A stretch of 64,000 bases of DNA, from assembly GCF_000729995.1 (NCBI RefSeq), contig NZ_JNFG01000001.1, forward strand, positions 62,001 to 126,000. The letters run 5' to 3'. The DNA is from Caballeronia sordidicola. Lineage in GTDB: Bacteria; Pseudomonadota; Gammaproteobacteria; Burkholderiales; Burkholderiaceae. Under the pieces are notes generated by a model. That model had not been told where the DNA came from, searched no databases, and saw only the letters and a list, made by a program, of their open reading frames with translations. Shown here piece by piece: positions 47,069-57,758 of the stretch (the stretch's first letter is position 1; every line of letters starts with the position of its first letter). Position numbers and translations under genes: made by a program.

Positions 47069-48415
47069 TCAGTCGGCGCTATCGTCGGCGGTTGCCACCA
47101 TCGCATTGATTAGAAATTCGGTCAAGTCTTCCACCGGCACCGTGGCTTGCTCGTTCTTTTGCCCCGTCGACTCGACCGATGCACTGCGCAGCGGCTTCAC
47201 GCCGACCATGCCCTGCGCCAGTTCGTTCTCGCCCAGCACCACGGCAAAAGCCGCACCGCTGGCATCGGCCTTTTTCATCTGCGACTTGAAGCTCGCCGGC
47301 GTGCCGTCCGGGCTGCAATGCAGGATCACGTCCAGGCCGGTGTCGCGCAGCCGCTCGGCGATGATGAACGCCTGCTCCGCCGCCGCTTCACCCTGGTGCA
47401 CCACGTAGATGTCGGTGCCTTCCGGCGCCGGCACCAGATCTTCTTCTTTCAGCAACTCAAGAATGCGCTCGACGCCCATCGCCCAGCCGCACGCCGCCGT
47501 CGGCTTGCCGCCCAGTTGCTCGATCAGCGGATCGTAGCGGCCGCCGCCCGCCACCGTTCCCTGCGCGCCGAGCTTGTCGGTCACCCATTCGAACACGGTG
47601 AGATTGTAGTAATCGAGACCACGAACCAGACGCGGATTGATCTTGAACGGGATGTTGTTCGTCTTAAGCAAACGCTGAACACCGTCGAAGTGCGCGAGCG
47701 ATTCGGCCCCAAGGAAATCAACGAGCTTCGGCGCGTTGGTCGCAATCTCCTGCATCGCCGGATTCTTGGTGTCCAGCACGCGCAACGGATTGGTGTAGAG
47801 ACGGCGCTTCGATTCTTCGTCGAGTGCATCAACATGCTGCTCGAGATACGCGATCAGTTCCTTGCGATGCGCCGCACGCTCTTCCGGCTGGCCGAGCGAG
47901 TTCAGTTCGAGCCGAATGCCGGAGAGTCCGAGATCGTCCCACAAGCGCTGGCACATCATGATGATTTCAGCGTCGGTGTCCGGTCCGGCGAAGCCAAGCG
48001 CTTCCACGCCGACTTGATAAAATTGCCGGTACCGCCCGCGCTGCGGACGCTCGTGACGGAACATGGGACCGATGTACCACAGCCGCTTCGGGCCGTCGTA
48101 GAGCAGATTGTGTTCGATCGACGCACGCACCACAGCCGCCGTATTCTCCGGGCGCATGGTGAGTTGCTCGCCGTTGAGGGCGTCGGTGAAGCTGTACATT
48201 TCCTTCTCGACGATATCCGTCACTTCGCCAATGCCGCGCGTGAACAACTGCGTGGGCTCGACGATCGGCGTGCGGATCTGCTGATAGCCGTATGCGCGCA
48301 GCATCGACTTGACGGTGCTTTCGAAGAATTCCCACAACGCGGCATCCTGCGGGAGGATGTCGTTCATGCCCTTCACGCCGCTCAGTTTCTCGAGCTTTTT
48401 CTTCTGTTCAGTCAT
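47069..48415 (-). CDS. hisS: histidyl-tRNA synthetase HisS
   Basis: 448-residue class II aminoacyl-tRNA synthetase charging tRNA-His. It contains [20 protein letters not shown] (N-terminal signature), motif 2 [21 protein letters not shown], the histidine-specific [15 protein letters not shown], and motif 3 [12 protein letters not shown]. The C-terminal anticodon-binding domain starts near residue 330. It follows ispG by 6 bp, so the two are translationally close. Confidence 0.97.
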   Translation of the reverse strand: MTEQKKKLEKLSGVKGMNDILPQDAALWEFFESTVKSMLRAYGYQQIRTPIVEPTQLFTRGIGEVTDIVEKEMYSFTDALNGEQLTMRPENTAAVVRASIEHNLLYDGPKRLWYIGPMFRHERPQRGRYRQFYQVGVEALGFAGPDTDAEIIMMCQRLWDDLGLSGIRLELNSLGQPEERAAHRKELIAYLEQHVDALDEESKRRLYTNPLRVLDTKNPAMQEIATNAPKLVDFLGAESLAHFDGVQRLLKTNNIPFKINPRLVRGLDYYNLTVFEWVTDKLGAQGTVAGGGRYDPLIEQLGGKPTAACGWAMGVERILELLKEEDLVPAPEGTDIYVVHQGEAAAEQAFIIAERLRDTGLDVILHCSPDGTPASFKSQMKKADASGAAFAVVLGENELAQGMVGVKPLRSASVESTGQKNEQATVPVEDLTEFLINAMVATADDSAD

Positions 48416-48421
48416 CTGTCT

Positions 48422-49741
48422 TTAAAGTGTTTCTGCCTGCGCGGTTTCGCGCTTGCCGTAGGTCCGCGTCACGTACTCGCTGACGATTTGCTGGAAATCC
48501 TCGGCGATATGCTCGCCGCGCAGCGTCTTGACCTTCACGCCGTCGATAAACACCGGCGCCGCCGGATTCTCGCCCGACCCCGGCAAGCTGATGCCGATAT
48601 TCGCCTGCTTCGACTCGCCCGGTCCATTCACGATGCAACCCATGACCGCGACGTGCATTTTCTCGACGCCTGGGAACTGATCGCGCCATTCGGGCATTGA
48701 GTTGCGCAGATACGCCTGGATCTGCGACGCCAATTCCTGGAACAACGTGCTGGTGGTGCGTCCGCAACCCGGGCATGCAATCACCATCGGGGTGAACGAA
48801 CGCAGGCCCATGGTCTGCAGGATTTCCTGGCCGACGATCACTTCGCCGGTCCGCGCGCCGCCGGGTTCCGGGGTGAGCGAGATGCGGATCGTGTCGCCGA
48901 TTCCTTCCTGCAGCAGCACCGACAACGCTGCCGTCGACGCTACGATGCCCTTCGATCCCATGCCCGCTTCGGTCAGGCCGAGGTGCAACGCGAAGCTGCA
49001 GCGCTTGGCCAATTCGCGATACACGGCAATCAGGTCCTGCACGCCGCTTACCTTGCACGACAGGATGATCTTGTCGCGCCCCAGGCCCAGTTCGACCGCA
49101 CGTTCCGCCGACCCGATCGCCGATTGAATCAGCGCTTCATACATCACGCTTTGCGCTTCCCACGGGGTGGAACGGGCCGCGTTTTCGTCCATCATCCGCG
49201 CGAGCAGATCCTGGTCGAGGCTGCCCCAGTTCACGCCGATCCGGACCGGCTTGTCATAGCGCGCAGCCGCTTCGATCATCTGGGCGAACTGCGTGTCGCG
49301 TTTGGCGCCCGCGCCCACGTTGCCCGGATTGATCCGGTACTTCGATAATGCTTCGGCGCAAGCCGGATAGTCGCGCAACAGCGTATGACCGTTGTAATGA
49401 AAGTCTCCGACGAGCGGCACGGTCACGCCCATCCGGTCAAGCTGTTCGCGTACCGCGGGCACTGCTGCTGCGGCTTCGGGCGTGTTCACCGTGATCCGCA
49501 CCAGTTCCGATCCGGCTTGCGCCAGTTCCTTGACCTGGATTGCCGTGCCGATGGCGTCGGCGGTATCGGTATTCGTCATCGACTGGACGCGCACGGGCGC
49601 ATCGCCGCCGATTGTCACGAGCTGACCGCCCCAGCGGACGTCGACGGCATGCGATGAGCGCCGTTTCCACGATCCGCCGAAGACGGGCTCCGACGAACAA
49701 ATCTTGCTTTCAATAAGGGGTTGTTGAGCTTCGGATTGCAT
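48422..49741 (-). CDS. ispG: 4-hydroxy-3-methylbut-2-enyl-diphosphate synthase IspG (GcpE)
   Basis: Penultimate step of the MEP isoprenoid pathway. 439 residues. An N-terminal TIM barrel ([21 protein letters not shown]) is followed by a [4Fe-4S] domain with cysteines in [10 protein letters not shown] and [12 protein letters not shown]. The start is the ATG at 49741 (MQSEAQQPL), with AAAGGG upstream; a longer in-frame start at 49891 has no family resemblance. It stands between rodZ and hisS. Confidence 0.95.
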   Translation of the reverse strand: MQSEAQQPLIESKICSSEPVFGGSWKRRSSHAVDVRWGGQLVTIGGDAPVRVQSMTNTDTADAIGTAIQVKELAQAGSELVRITVNTPEAAAAVPAVREQLDRMGVTVPLVGDFHYNGHTLLRDYPACAEALSKYRINPGNVGAGAKRDTQFAQMIEAAARYDKPVRIGVNWGSLDQDLLARMMDENAARSTPWEAQSVMYEALIQSAIGSAERAVELGLGRDKIILSCKVSGVQDLIAVYRELAKRCSFALHLGLTEAGMGSKGIVASTAALSVLLQEGIGDTIRISLTPEPGGARTGEVIVGQEILQTMGLRSFTPMVIACPGCGRTTSTLFQELASQIQAYLRNSMPEWRDQFPGVEKMHVAVMGCIVNGPGESKQANIGISLPGSGENPAAPVFIDGVKVKTLRGEHIAEDFQQIVSEYVTRTYGKRETAQAETL

Positions 49742-49926
49742 CGAAAGACCCTTTGCGCCGCCGGCTATCACACGGTGACGCGTATCTGGACATGAATGAG
49801 ACTCGAGGACATAAAAACGGCGCCGCCACCTTTGCGACGCCTTGATGAAATCTTCGCACAACTCCGTGTCAAGGCTGAGAACCGGTCTCAAAGCCCCTCA
49901 CGCTGTGTGGCGTAATTCTTTCAAGC

Positions 49927-49947
49927 CCGCGTTGTCTAACAACGCGG
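49927..49947. repeat. 9-bp hairpin between rodZ and ispG
   Basis: CCGCGTTGT, loop CTA, ACAACGCGG, 35 bp after the rodZ stop. It lacks a T-run; it may partially terminate or protect the rodZ transcript. Confidence 0.4.
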
Positions 49948-49981
49948 ACTCAACCTCACGCGAGCACGCGCGCGGCCGAAC

Positions 49982-51175
49982 TCAAGGCAGCGAAAAGCGG
50001 GCGACGTTGCCCTTCGCAGGACCGAATTTAGCTGCATCGACGGGTTGTCCGTCGAACATCAACGATTCAAGGCCCGCACGATTTCCGACCGTGATCTTGA
50101 ACGGCGCGTCGCCTGCCACCTGTTGCACGCTGCCGGCTTTGACCAGACCCGAAAACACTTCCTTGCCATCCTTCTGGCGCACGCTGAACCAGCTATCGCT
50201 TGCCACCTTCAATTCAAGTTGGTTCGCGCCAGTGCCGACCGAAGCAACCGCTGATGCAGTAACAGCCGCACCCGCCTTTACTGCATTCGCCAACGGCGCC
50301 GTGACCGGTGCGCTCGCGCTTTGTGGATGCGCGGCGGCGCCCTGAACGGCCGTAATGGTGGATGAAGACGCGGGAAGCGCGTTCGTACCTAGCGGGCTCG
50401 GCATAGGCTGGGCACCTGCCTGCGCGGCAGCCTGAGTTCCCGCCTGAGCCTCGGCTCCATTCGCCTGCGCTTCCGTAACGGCGTCACCCGACGCGACCGA
50501 ACCCGTATTAGCCGTCGCTTCGTCGGTAGCCGCCGCCGACGAACTCGCACTGGTGTCGCTGTTCGTTGCCTGGGTTGCACTGCTGGCGCTGGCCTTCAGC
50601 CGGGCAAACCATGCGGCAGAATCCCCGCCCGTGTGCCACATCGCGAGCGCAATCACGGCCACGATCACAGCAGCAACGCCCCACAACCAGGACCGGCGTC
50701 GCGGCGAACTGCCCAGCGGGACCGACACGCGGCCACGCGGCAAACCTGCACCGGACGATGCCGGCAACGATAAATTCTGCTCGAGGGGGCCGTTAGCGTG
50801 ACGCAACGCGGCCGTGAAGGGAGCCGGGTCGGCACCCATGATTTTCGCGTAGCTGCGCACAATGCCCGTCGCGAAATTCCGGTCCGGGAAAAGGCTGAGA
50901 TCACCGCTCTCGAGCGCACGCAGTTTCTGCGGCGATACCTTCAGCCGCGCGGATACGTCGTCCAAAGACCAGTTCTTCGCTTCGCGAAGTTGCGTAAGTC
51001 GCACACCCACCGCGGCGACTGAATCAAGACTCGCTGCCTGCTGAATGCCGCCCGGCGCGGTATTGGCGGCGCTCGCGGCGTTCTCGGGCTGACTTCCGGG
51101 CAAAGCACCGGACTGACTGCCTGATTGGCCAGCTTTATGAGCGCCGAAAGGCGTCGGGTGCTGCGGCTCACTCAT
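49982..51175 (-). CDS. rodZ: cell-shape cytoskeletal protein RodZ
   Basis: 397-residue bitopic membrane protein linking MreB to the cell wall machinery. An N-terminal cytoplasmic helix-turn-helix (about 50-115, LREAKNWSLDDVSARLKVSPQKLRALESGD) is followed by one membrane helix (near 175, LWGVAAVIVAVIALAMW). A long Ala/Thr/Ser-rich periplasmic linker leads to a C-terminal DUF4115 domain (about 318-397, LELKVASDSWFSVRQKDG). It is followed by ispG, as commonly seen. Confidence 0.92.
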   Translation of the reverse strand: MSEPQHPTPFGAHKAGQSGSQSGALPGSQPENAASAANTAPGGIQQAASLDSVAAVGVRLTQLREAKNWSLDDVSARLKVSPQKLRALESGDLSLFPDRNFATGIVRSYAKIMGADPAPFTAALRHANGPLEQNLSLPASSGAGLPRGRVSVPLGSSPRRRSWLWGVAAVIVAVIALAMWHTGGDSAAWFARLKASASSATQATNSDTSASSSAAATDEATANTGSVASGDAVTEAQANGAEAQAGTQAAAQAGAQPMPSPLGTNALPASSSTITAVQGAAAHPQSASAPVTAPLANAVKAGAAVTASAVASVGTGANQLELKVASDSWFSVRQKDGKEVFSGLVKAGSVQQVAGDAPFKITVGNRAGLESLMFDGQPVDAAKFGPAKGNVARFSLP

Positions 51176-51389
51176 CCCAAATTCCTCGCATTGATTCTTT
51201 TTTGTCGCTGTTCAGCTTCGTTGCTGACCTTAGCGCCACCGCACGACACAGCCGAGTCGGCGTTGCAGACGGCTTTATAACAAAATGCACGGCATTGTGT
51301 GCCGCCTTCTGGCATTTATTGCCGGATTTTCCAGTTTTTCCGCCGAATGAGGCGCCGCAGGCCGGCAGCGCAACTATCCCGCCGGGAAC

Positions 51390-52532
51390 TCAGACAGCAC
51401 GAACCTCGATGACCTTCGCCGGCTTGCCCATGCGCTGCGCCAGCCGCGTACGATCCTGGACCGCGCCTGCCAACTGCCCGCATGCCGCGTCGATGTCGTC
51501 GCCGCGCGTCTTGCGCACGGTGGTCACGACGCCGGCGTCCATCAGCACTTGCGCGAACCGCTTGATCTGTTCGTTGCTCGAGCGCATCAGACCGGACTCG
51601 GGGAACGGATTGAACGGGATCAGGTTGAATTTGCACGGCACGTCGCGCGTGAGCGCAACCAACTCGCGCGCGTGCGCTTCGGTGTCGTTCACGCCGTCGA
51701 GCATGCAATATTCGAATGTGACGAAATCACGCGGCGCGACCTTCAGGTAACGCTGGCAGGCGGCCATCAATTCCCGCAACGGATATTTCTTGTTGAGCGG
51801 CACGAGCATGTCGCGAAGCGAGTCGATGGGCGCGTGCAGCGACACGGCAAGCGCGACCGGCAGATCCGCGCCGAGACGGTCCATCATGGGCACGACGCCC
51901 GAAGTGGACAACGTCACGCGGCGACGCGACAGTCCGTACGCGTTGTCGTCGAGCATCAGCCGCATGGCCGGCACGACCGCGTCGTAGTTGAGCAGGGGCT
52001 CGCCCATGCCCATCATTACGACGTTGGTCACCACGCGATCGGCCTTGCCGTTATTCGGCGCGCCGTCACTACCGCTTTTCGAAGCCCGCAGCGCAAACTC
52101 GGCCATGCGCAACTGGCCGATGATCTCGCCCGTGCTCAGGTTGCGCGAAAAGCCCTGCTTGCCGGTGGAGCAAAACCGGCAATTCACGGCGCAGCCCGCT
52201 TGCGACGAAACGCAGAGCGTGCCGCGATTTTCTTCCGGGATGTACACGGTTTCGACCGCGTTGCTGTTACCCACGTCGATCAGCCACTTGCGAGTGCCGT
52301 CGGTGGACACGTGATCGCGGACGATAGCGGGCATGTCCAGGCTTGCCCGCCCTTTCAGTTTTTCACGCAGCGATTTCGCCAGATCCGTCATGCCGTCGAA
52401 GTCGTCGACACCGAACTGGTGAATCCAGCGTTGCAATTGCTTGGCGCGAAACGGCTTCTCGCCCAGGCTGTCGCAATAAGCGACGAGCCCGGCGGCATCG
52501 AGGTCCAGAAGGTTGACTGTTGCAGCTGTCAT
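51390..52532 (-). CDS. rlmN: 23S rRNA/tRNA adenine-C2 methyltransferase RlmN
   Basis: 380-residue radical-SAM enzyme methylating A2503 of 23S rRNA and A37 of some tRNAs. The radical-SAM cluster motif [15 protein letters not shown] (CxxxCxxC) is intact. The C-terminal catalytic cysteine lies in [11 protein letters not shown], and [14 protein letters not shown] is also diagnostic. It lies between ndk and rodZ in the usual order. Confidence 0.96.
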   Translation of the reverse strand: MTAATVNLLDLDAAGLVAYCDSLGEKPFRAKQLQRWIHQFGVDDFDGMTDLAKSLREKLKGRASLDMPAIVRDHVSTDGTRKWLIDVGNSNAVETVYIPEENRGTLCVSSQAGCAVNCRFCSTGKQGFSRNLSTGEIIGQLRMAEFALRASKSGSDGAPNNGKADRVVTNVVMMGMGEPLLNYDAVVPAMRLMLDDNAYGLSRRRVTLSTSGVVPMMDRLGADLPVALAVSLHAPIDSLRDMLVPLNKKYPLRELMAACQRYLKVAPRDFVTFEYCMLDGVNDTEAHARELVALTRDVPCKFNLIPFNPFPESGLMRSSNEQIKRFAQVLMDAGVVTTVRKTRGDDIDAACGQLAGAVQDRTRLAQRMGKPAKVIEVRAV

Positions 52533-52631
52533 TTCGATTCTGCCATTTCCTTGCTGAGCGAAAAATGGAACACGTTCTGAGCCGCGCTCCAGCTATTTCG
52601 CGCCAATTCCAGCGATAAATCTACTCCCGAA

Positions 52632-53057
52632 TCAACGCGAATAGACGTTCACTTCGGGGAAGAAGAAAGCGATTTCCTGACGTGCGGTTTCAGCAGCGTC
52701 CGAACCGTGCACGGCATTAGCGTCGATGCTGTCGGCGAAATCCGCGCGGATCGTGCCTTTGTCAGCCTTCTTCGGGTCGGTCGCGCCCATCAGGTCACGA
52801 TTCGTCAGGATGGCGTTCTCGCCTTCCAGCGCCTGGATCATCACGGGGCCGGAGATCATGAATTCGACCAGGTCCTTGAAGAACGGGCGTGCAGCGTGAA
52901 CCGCGTAGAACTTTTCCGCGTCAGCGCGCGACAGGTGGACCATGCGAGCTGCGATGACCTTGAGGCCAGCTTGCTCAAAACGGCTGTAGATCTGGCCGAT
53001 CACATTCTTTGCCACTGCATCCGGTTTAATAATCGACAGGGTGCGCTCGATCGCCAT
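52632..53057 (-). CDS. ndk: nucleoside diphosphate kinase Ndk
   Basis: 141-residue enzyme balancing nucleoside triphosphates. [15 protein letters not shown] at the N-terminus and the phosphorylated histidine in [12 protein letters not shown] near residue 117 are conserved. The start is the ATG at 53057, with GGAG 9 bases upstream. It begins the ndk-rlmN-rodZ-ispG-hisS run of same-strand genes. Confidence 0.97.
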   Translation of the reverse strand: MAIERTLSIIKPDAVAKNVIGQIYSRFEQAGLKVIAARMVHLSRADAEKFYAVHAARPFFKDLVEFMISGPVMIQALEGENAILTNRDLMGATDPKKADKGTIRADFADSIDANAVHGSDAAETARQEIAFFFPEVNVYSR

Positions 53058-53482
53058 GAAAAACTCCAAAAAATGAACGGGTTACGAAAATAAATGAATC
53101 GACAATTGTAGCACGAAGCGTTGTATGATTGCGATGGAAACCTTACGACTTCGTAAGCATCAAAGCATAGGTGAAACGTGGTTCGGAATTGCAGTGCGAA
53201 CCGCAACGTGGGTATGAAACGCGCGGTAATTTTAGCGGTCTTGCTGCTGCGCCGCAGCATCGTTGATTTCGGTGCAAGATGGGCCCATATTTTGTGTTGA
53301 AACGGCCTTCGGGCCCGCAGCGTACAATGCAGCCAAAGGGTGTTCGCGGCAAATCGTCCAACGAGCCCGACCGACCGACAAAAGCCGTGTATTCGCACAG
53401 CACAGCGTCGGCGTTTTAGGGCAAAACAAGCCGGTGTTTTTGGAACCAGATGGCTTTACACAAGTTTAGGCAAGGAGAAACC
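53058..53482. other. ndk/BI-1 divergent intergenic region, 425 bp
   Basis: No gene found. It should hold promoters for ndk (minus) and the Bax-inhibitor-like gene (plus). Seen: a likely ndk -10 at 53105-53113, TACAAT at 53323-53328 (plus), with TTGAAA 20 bp before it, and a short hairpin CTTACG/CGTAAG at about 53142-53157. Confidence 0.45.
53105..53113 (-). promoter_or_regulatory. extended -10 box upstream of ndk
   Basis: On the minus strand TGCTACAAT, an extended -10 of the TGnTATAAT type, about 48 bp before the ndk ATG. No good -35 sequence is seen at the expected distance, which extended -10 promoters can tolerate. Confidence 0.4.
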
Positions 53483-54181
53483 ATGAACGAATCCCCTTAC
53501 GGTTTTGGCCGCAGCGGTAGCGTCACGTCGTCCGAAACCCGCAACCGCGTACTGCGGAACACCTACTGGCTGCTCGCGCTGTCCATGGTCCCAACCGTGT
53601 TGGGCGCTTGGGTCGGTGTAGCAACAGGGTTCTCCCTGTTCGCGGCAACCAGCCCGGCCATGAGCTTCATCGCCTTCATGGCAATCGCGTTCGGCTTCAT
53701 GTTCGCCATCGAGCGCACCAAGAACAGCAGCATTGGCGTGTTCGTGTTGCTCGGCTTCACGTTCTTCATGGGCCTGATGCTGTCGCGTTTGCTGAGCTTC
53801 ATTCTCGGCTACACGAACGGGCCGCAGCTCATCATGATGGCGTTTGGTGGCACTGGTGTGATCTTCGCTGCCATGGCGACGATCGCGACGGTCAGCAAGC
53901 GCGACTTTTCCGGTCTCGGAAAGTGGCTCTTCATGGGCGTACTGGTATTGCTGCTCGCCGCGTTCGCGAACGTGTTCCTGCACCTGCCGGCCTTGATGTT
54001 GACGGTATCGGTGCTGGCTATCGTGATTTTCTCGGCGTACATGCTGTTTGACGTCCAGCGCGTGGTGAATGGCGGAGAAACGAATTACATCAGCGCCGCA
54101 CTCGCGATCTATCTGGACTTGTACAACGTATTCACGAACCTGTTGATGCTGCTCGGTATCTTCGGCGGCAACCGGAACTGA
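53483..54181 (+). CDS. Bax inhibitor-1 family membrane protein (YbhL type)
   Basis: 232-residue integral inner-membrane protein with seven predicted hydrophobic helices. It has the usual N-terminal leader (NRVLRNTYWLLALSMVPTVLGAWVG split by a turn) and the C-terminal pattern DVQRVVNGGETNYISAALAIYLDLYNVFTNLLMLLG. Family members form pH-sensitive calcium-leak channels in some bacteria; the role here is unknown. The start is the ATG at 53483, with AAGGAG upstream. Single-gene unit ended by a strong terminator. Confidence 0.92.
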   Translation: MNESPYGFGRSGSVTSSETRNRVLRNTYWLLALSMVPTVLGAWVGVATGFSLFAATSPAMSFIAFMAIAFGFMFAIERTKNSSIGVFVLLGFTFFMGLMLSRLLSFILGYTNGPQLIMMAFGGTGVIFAAMATIATVSKRDFSGLGKWLFMGVLVLLLAAFANVFLHLPALMLTVSVLAIVIFSAYMLFDVQRVVNGGETNYISAALAIYLDLYNVFTNLLMLLGIFGGNRN

Positions 54182-54207
54182 TTGCGCGTTAATTCTGCTT
54201 CGCTCGC

Positions 54208-54240
54208 AAAAAACCGGCCTTTTCGAAGGCCGGTTTTTTT
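54208..54240. terminator. bidirectional intrinsic terminator after BI-1 gene and rlmD
   Basis: AAAAAACCGGCCTT, loop TTCG, AAGGCCGGTTTTTT, with long T-runs on both strands; located between the convergent plus-strand BI-1 gene and minus-strand rlmD. Confidence 0.92.
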
Positions 54241-54275
54241 ATGCTCGGAAAGCTGGGAGATGCAAAACCCCGGGA

Positions 54276-55688
54276 TCAATCTCGCTCGAACAGCGCAATC
54301 GATTCAACGTGCGATGTATGCGGAAACATGTTCACCACACCCGCGCCCTTCATGCGATAACCGGCATCGCGCACGAGCACGCCCGCGTCCCGGGCGAGTG
54401 TTGCCGGATTGCAGGAGACGTACACAATGCGCTTGGGCAACACGCCCTCACCGCTGTGGGCAATCTCCCCCAGCGCCTTTGATACCGCCAGCGCACCCTC
54501 ACGCGGTGGATCGATGAGAATCTTGTCGAAGGGACCTAGCGCGCGAAAATCGTCGGCTGTGATCTCGAACAGGTTTCGGCATGCGAACGACGTATGCTCA
54601 TGGACACCATTTGTCCTGGCGTTTTCCAGCGCACGTTCTGTGAGGCCCGCGCTACCCTCTATTCCCACCACCTCACGTGCCACCCGCGCGAGCGGCAGCG
54701 TGAAGTTGCCGATACCGCAAAACAAATCCAACACCCGATCCGTGCGCTGCGCGGCAAGCAGCCGCAACGCGCGGCTGACGAGCACCCGGTTGATCTGATG
54801 ATTGACCTGGGTGAAATCGGTTGGCTTGAACGGCATGCGGATACCGAATTCCGGCAGCGTGTAAGCCAGTTCCTGCCCGAGAGGATAAAACGGATAAGCC
54901 GTTTCCGGTCCCTTTGGCTGCAGCCAGAACTGGACACCATGGGTATCGGCGAACGTACGCAGCAGCGCTTCATCCGCTGGCGTCAACGGCTCGAGTACCC
55001 GCAGGACCAGCGCGGTTGTCTCAGCGCCAACTGCCACTTCAATCTGCGGCAGGCGGTCGCGAATGGACAAATCCCGGACGAGCGCGCGCAGCGGCATCAA
55101 TAGCGCCGACACATTCGGGTGCAGGACGTCGCACGTTTCAATATCGGCGACGAAACTGCTCTTTTTCTCGTGGAATCCCACCAGCGCGCCGCCCTTTCCC
55201 GCGATCAGCCGCACCGCCAGCCGCGCCCGGTACCGGTATCCCCACGACGGCCCGTGAATAGGCCGGTAGATCGTTTCGGCGTGGAGCTTGCCGATGTGCT
55301 GGAGGTTGTCCTCGAGGACGCGTTGCTTGACGGCAATCTGCGCCCGCACATCGAGGTGCTGCATGGAGCAGCCGCCGCATTTACTAAAATAGGGGCATTT
55401 CGGCCGCGTGCGCATGACGCTTTCACGCAGGATTTTTATCAGCAGCGCCTGCTCGAATGCGGCCTTCCTACGAAAGCTCGCGTACAACACGCGTTCACCC
55501 GGCAGCGCACCTTCCACGAAAATAACCTTGCCTTCCGAGCCGTCCTCGGCCGTCGCGCGGCCGACACCTTGGGCGTCCATATCGAGCGATTTGATTTCGA
55601 TCTCGAGCGGTGCAGCCGAAGGGTCCAGAGGAACGATCCGGACCGGCGGATTCCAGCGATTACGCGATTTTTTTCGAGCGTGAGACAC
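54276..55688 (-). CDS. rlmD: 23S rRNA (uracil-1939-C5)-methyltransferase RlmD
   Basis: 470-residue SAM-dependent enzyme. An N-terminal TRAM domain (about 20-90) is followed by an iron-sulfur cluster site [15 protein letters not shown] and a Rossmann methyltransferase core ([14 protein letters not shown] near 320). The catalytic region has DPPREGA and the nucleophilic cysteine in [12 protein letters not shown]. It is the last gene of the surE-pcm-nlpD-rpoS-exonuclease run, about 150 bp after the exonuclease gene. Confidence 0.94.
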   Translation of the reverse strand: MSHARKKSRNRWNPPVRIVPLDPSAAPLEIEIKSLDMDAQGVGRATAEDGSEGKVIFVEGALPGERVLYASFRRKAAFEQALLIKILRESVMRTRPKCPYFSKCGGCSMQHLDVRAQIAVKQRVLEDNLQHIGKLHAETIYRPIHGPSWGYRYRARLAVRLIAGKGGALVGFHEKKSSFVADIETCDVLHPNVSALLMPLRALVRDLSIRDRLPQIEVAVGAETTALVLRVLEPLTPADEALLRTFADTHGVQFWLQPKGPETAYPFYPLGQELAYTLPEFGIRMPFKPTDFTQVNHQINRVLVSRALRLLAAQRTDRVLDLFCGIGNFTLPLARVAREVVGIEGSAGLTERALENARTNGVHEHTSFACRNLFEITADDFRALGPFDKILIDPPREGALAVSKALGEIAHSGEGVLPKRIVYVSCNPATLARDAGVLVRDAGYRMKGAGVVNMFPHTSHVESIALFERD

Positions 55689-55836
55689 CTGCGGACTTCC
55701 TGGCTAAAGAGAAAATAAAGTGAAAAGAATGAACAATCGGGAAGTGGAAGACGAAACGAAAAGCGGGGCCAACACCCCGGAAAAGAGCAGCAAAGGCGAG
55801 ATTGTAGACGATGCCGGGTGAGCCCCGGCGCGGCGC

Positions 55837-56613
55837 TCAGTCGTCGAATGCCGCCAGATATTCAGCCCAATGGGACGCCGGTTCAAGCGCGAGCGCATTC
55901 TTTACAAAGCTGATCTCGTCGGCATACTCCTCAGGGGAAAACCCGCCGCGCATCAGTTGAAAACGGCAGTACATCAGGTACGTGTTGACCACGTCCGTCT
56001 CGCAATAATTGCGGATCTCTTCTATGCGTCCTTCCGAGTACGCCTGCCAGACCATGCCCCCGTCCATGCCCAGCTTGCCGGGAAAACCGCACAGCTTGGC
56101 GAGCGCATCGAGCGGCGCGCTCGCGCGCGCCTGGTACATCGCTAGCACGTCCATCAGGTCGGTGTGGCGCGCGTGGTAACGGCTGAGGTAGTTGTTGTAG
56201 CGAAACTCGCGATCGTCGTTGCCCTGGTCCCAATAGCGGGACGCCGCCACGCCGTGCACCATCGCTCGGTAGTGCAGCACGGGCAGATCGAAACCGCCGC
56301 CATTCCATGAAACGAGCTGCGGCGTATATTTTTCGATCACGCGAAAAAACGATTGGATCAGCGACGCCTCGGAATCGGTCGTTGCGCCGAGCGAACGCAC
56401 GCGAAAACCCGTGTTATCTCGAAACACGCACGAAATGGCGGCAATGCGCTGCAGATGGTGCGGCAGGAAGTCGTTGCCTACCTTTTCGCGGCGCGCGGCG
56501 AACGCATGCTCCGCTACTTCGATGTCGGTCAGCGTGGCGGGAAGGGTGTCGAGACGGCGAATACCGTCGACATCGGGAATCGTCTCGATGTCGAATACGA
56601 GAATTGGAGTCAT
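55837..56613 (-). CDS. predicted 3'-5' exonuclease of the PolB-like DEDD family
   Basis: 258-residue nuclease. The DEDD acidic residues appear as DIETIPD (residue 8 on), SWNGGGFDLPVLHYRA near 98, and a later aspartate in YCETDVVNTYLMY; YHARHTDLMDVL supplies a further acidic residue. The family is annotated as a predicted 3'-5' exonuclease related to the proofreading domain of DNA polymerase B, with no settled role. It sits directly after rpoS (40 bp), suggesting stationary-phase repair or RNA processing, but this is inference. Confidence 0.85.
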   Translation of the reverse strand: MTPILVFDIETIPDVDGIRRLDTLPATLTDIEVAEHAFAARREKVGNDFLPHHLQRIAAISCVFRDNTGFRVRSLGATTDSEASLIQSFFRVIEKYTPQLVSWNGGGFDLPVLHYRAMVHGVAASRYWDQGNDDREFRYNNYLSRYHARHTDLMDVLAMYQARASAPLDALAKLCGFPGKLGMDGGMVWQAYSEGRIEEIRNYCETDVVNTYLMYCRFQLMRGGFSPEEYADEISFVKNALALEPASHWAEYLAAFDD

Positions 56614-56652
56614 TACTTTTTTAAGGACAGCATTGCAAGGACGACGCTGCGC

Positions 56653-57747
56653 CTAAAGCACGGCGTCTTTTCGCACACCGTTCGATGCAAAGAAACGCTT
56701 GAGCCGGACCAGCGCTTCCTGCTGGATCTGGCGCACGCGTTCGCGCGTCAGACCCATTTCGTCGGCGAGTTCTTCGAGCGTGGCCGGCTCAATATGGTTC
56801 AGGCCGAAACGGCGCTCGATCACGTGCCGGTGTTTGTCGGAGAGACGGGAAAGCCACAGCTTCGTGAGCGTTTCAAGTTCACGATGTTGAACTTCCGAAT
56901 CCGGCGACTGGCTCGCGTCGTCGGACAGCAAATCGAGCAAACTGCTCGCCGGATCGAGATCGAGCGGCGCATCCAGCGACGCCGTGTGTTCATTGAGCGC
57001 GAGGATGTCTGTCACTTCCTCGGGCGTTTTGCCAGTGAGATGCGCGATGTCATCGATACTCGCGTCGCGCCGGTCCGGCGCAATGGCCGCCGTCGAGTTC
57101 GCCGAGCTTTTTTCGAGATGACGTTTCGCGCGCAGCACCTGATTGAGTTCGCGTATCACGTGCACGGGTAAACGCACAGTGCGCGCCTGATTCATGATCG
57201 CGCGCTCGATGCTCTGCCGGATCCACCACGTGGCATAGGTCGAAAACCGGAAACCACGCGTGGGATCGAATTTTTCGATAGCGTGCATCAAGCCGAGATT
57301 GCCCTCCTCGATCAGATCGAGCAGCGGCACGCCACGGTTCAAATACCCCTTCGCGATACTGACCACCAGCCGCAGATTGCGCTCGATCATGACCTGGCGC
57401 GCTTCGAATTCGCCGGCTTTCGCCAGCCGCGAATAGCGCTGCTCTTCCTCGACGGTCAGCAACGGTTTCACGCTGATGCGATTCAGATAATGCTGGATTG
57501 TGTCGGCCGTGAGTTCGGCCTGCAAAATAGACTTGAAGTCGTCGACGTCAGGTACGGAATCAGCCGCACCCTCGACGGCATCCTTGCAGTTTACGCCACC
57601 TTCTTCATCTGAATCGAGCTCGGCGTCGGCCGTTTCGCTTTCAGATTCGTCTGCCTGGCTCGAAGCGCCGTCGTCCACCGTTGTCTGCGTGGGTCGGCTG
57701 ATTGTCTCAGTCTCGGCTTGCGGCGGGCGGCGCTTCGATTTAGGCAT
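56653..57747 (-). CDS. rpoS: stationary-phase sigma factor RpoS
   Basis: 364-residue sigma-70 family factor (sigma-38) for stationary-phase and general stress genes. An acidic N-terminal extension (about 1-70, Asp/Glu/Ser-rich) precedes region 1.2. Region 2 ([56 protein letters not shown], shown here as [10 protein letters not shown]...[10 protein letters not shown] in effect) binds the -10 element. Region 3 and region 4 ([22 protein letters not shown]...[15 protein letters not shown]) follow. It lies 11 bp after nlpD, so a promoter inside nlpD, as in E. coli, is likely. Confidence 0.95.
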   Translation of the reverse strand: MPKSKRRPPQAETETISRPTQTTVDDGASSQADESESETADAELDSDEEGGVNCKDAVEGAADSVPDVDDFKSILQAELTADTIQHYLNRISVKPLLTVEEEQRYSRLAKAGEFEARQVMIERNLRLVVSIAKGYLNRGVPLLDLIEEGNLGLMHAIEKFDPTRGFRFSTYATWWIRQSIERAIMNQARTVRLPVHVIRELNQVLRAKRHLEKSSANSTAAIAPDRRDASIDDIAHLTGKTPEEVTDILALNEHTASLDAPLDLDPASSLLDLLSDDASQSPDSEVQHRELETLTKLWLSRLSDKHRHVIERRFGLNHIEPATLEELADEMGLTRERVRQIQQEALVRLKRFFASNGVRKDAVL

Positions 57748-57758
57748 GATGATTTCGC

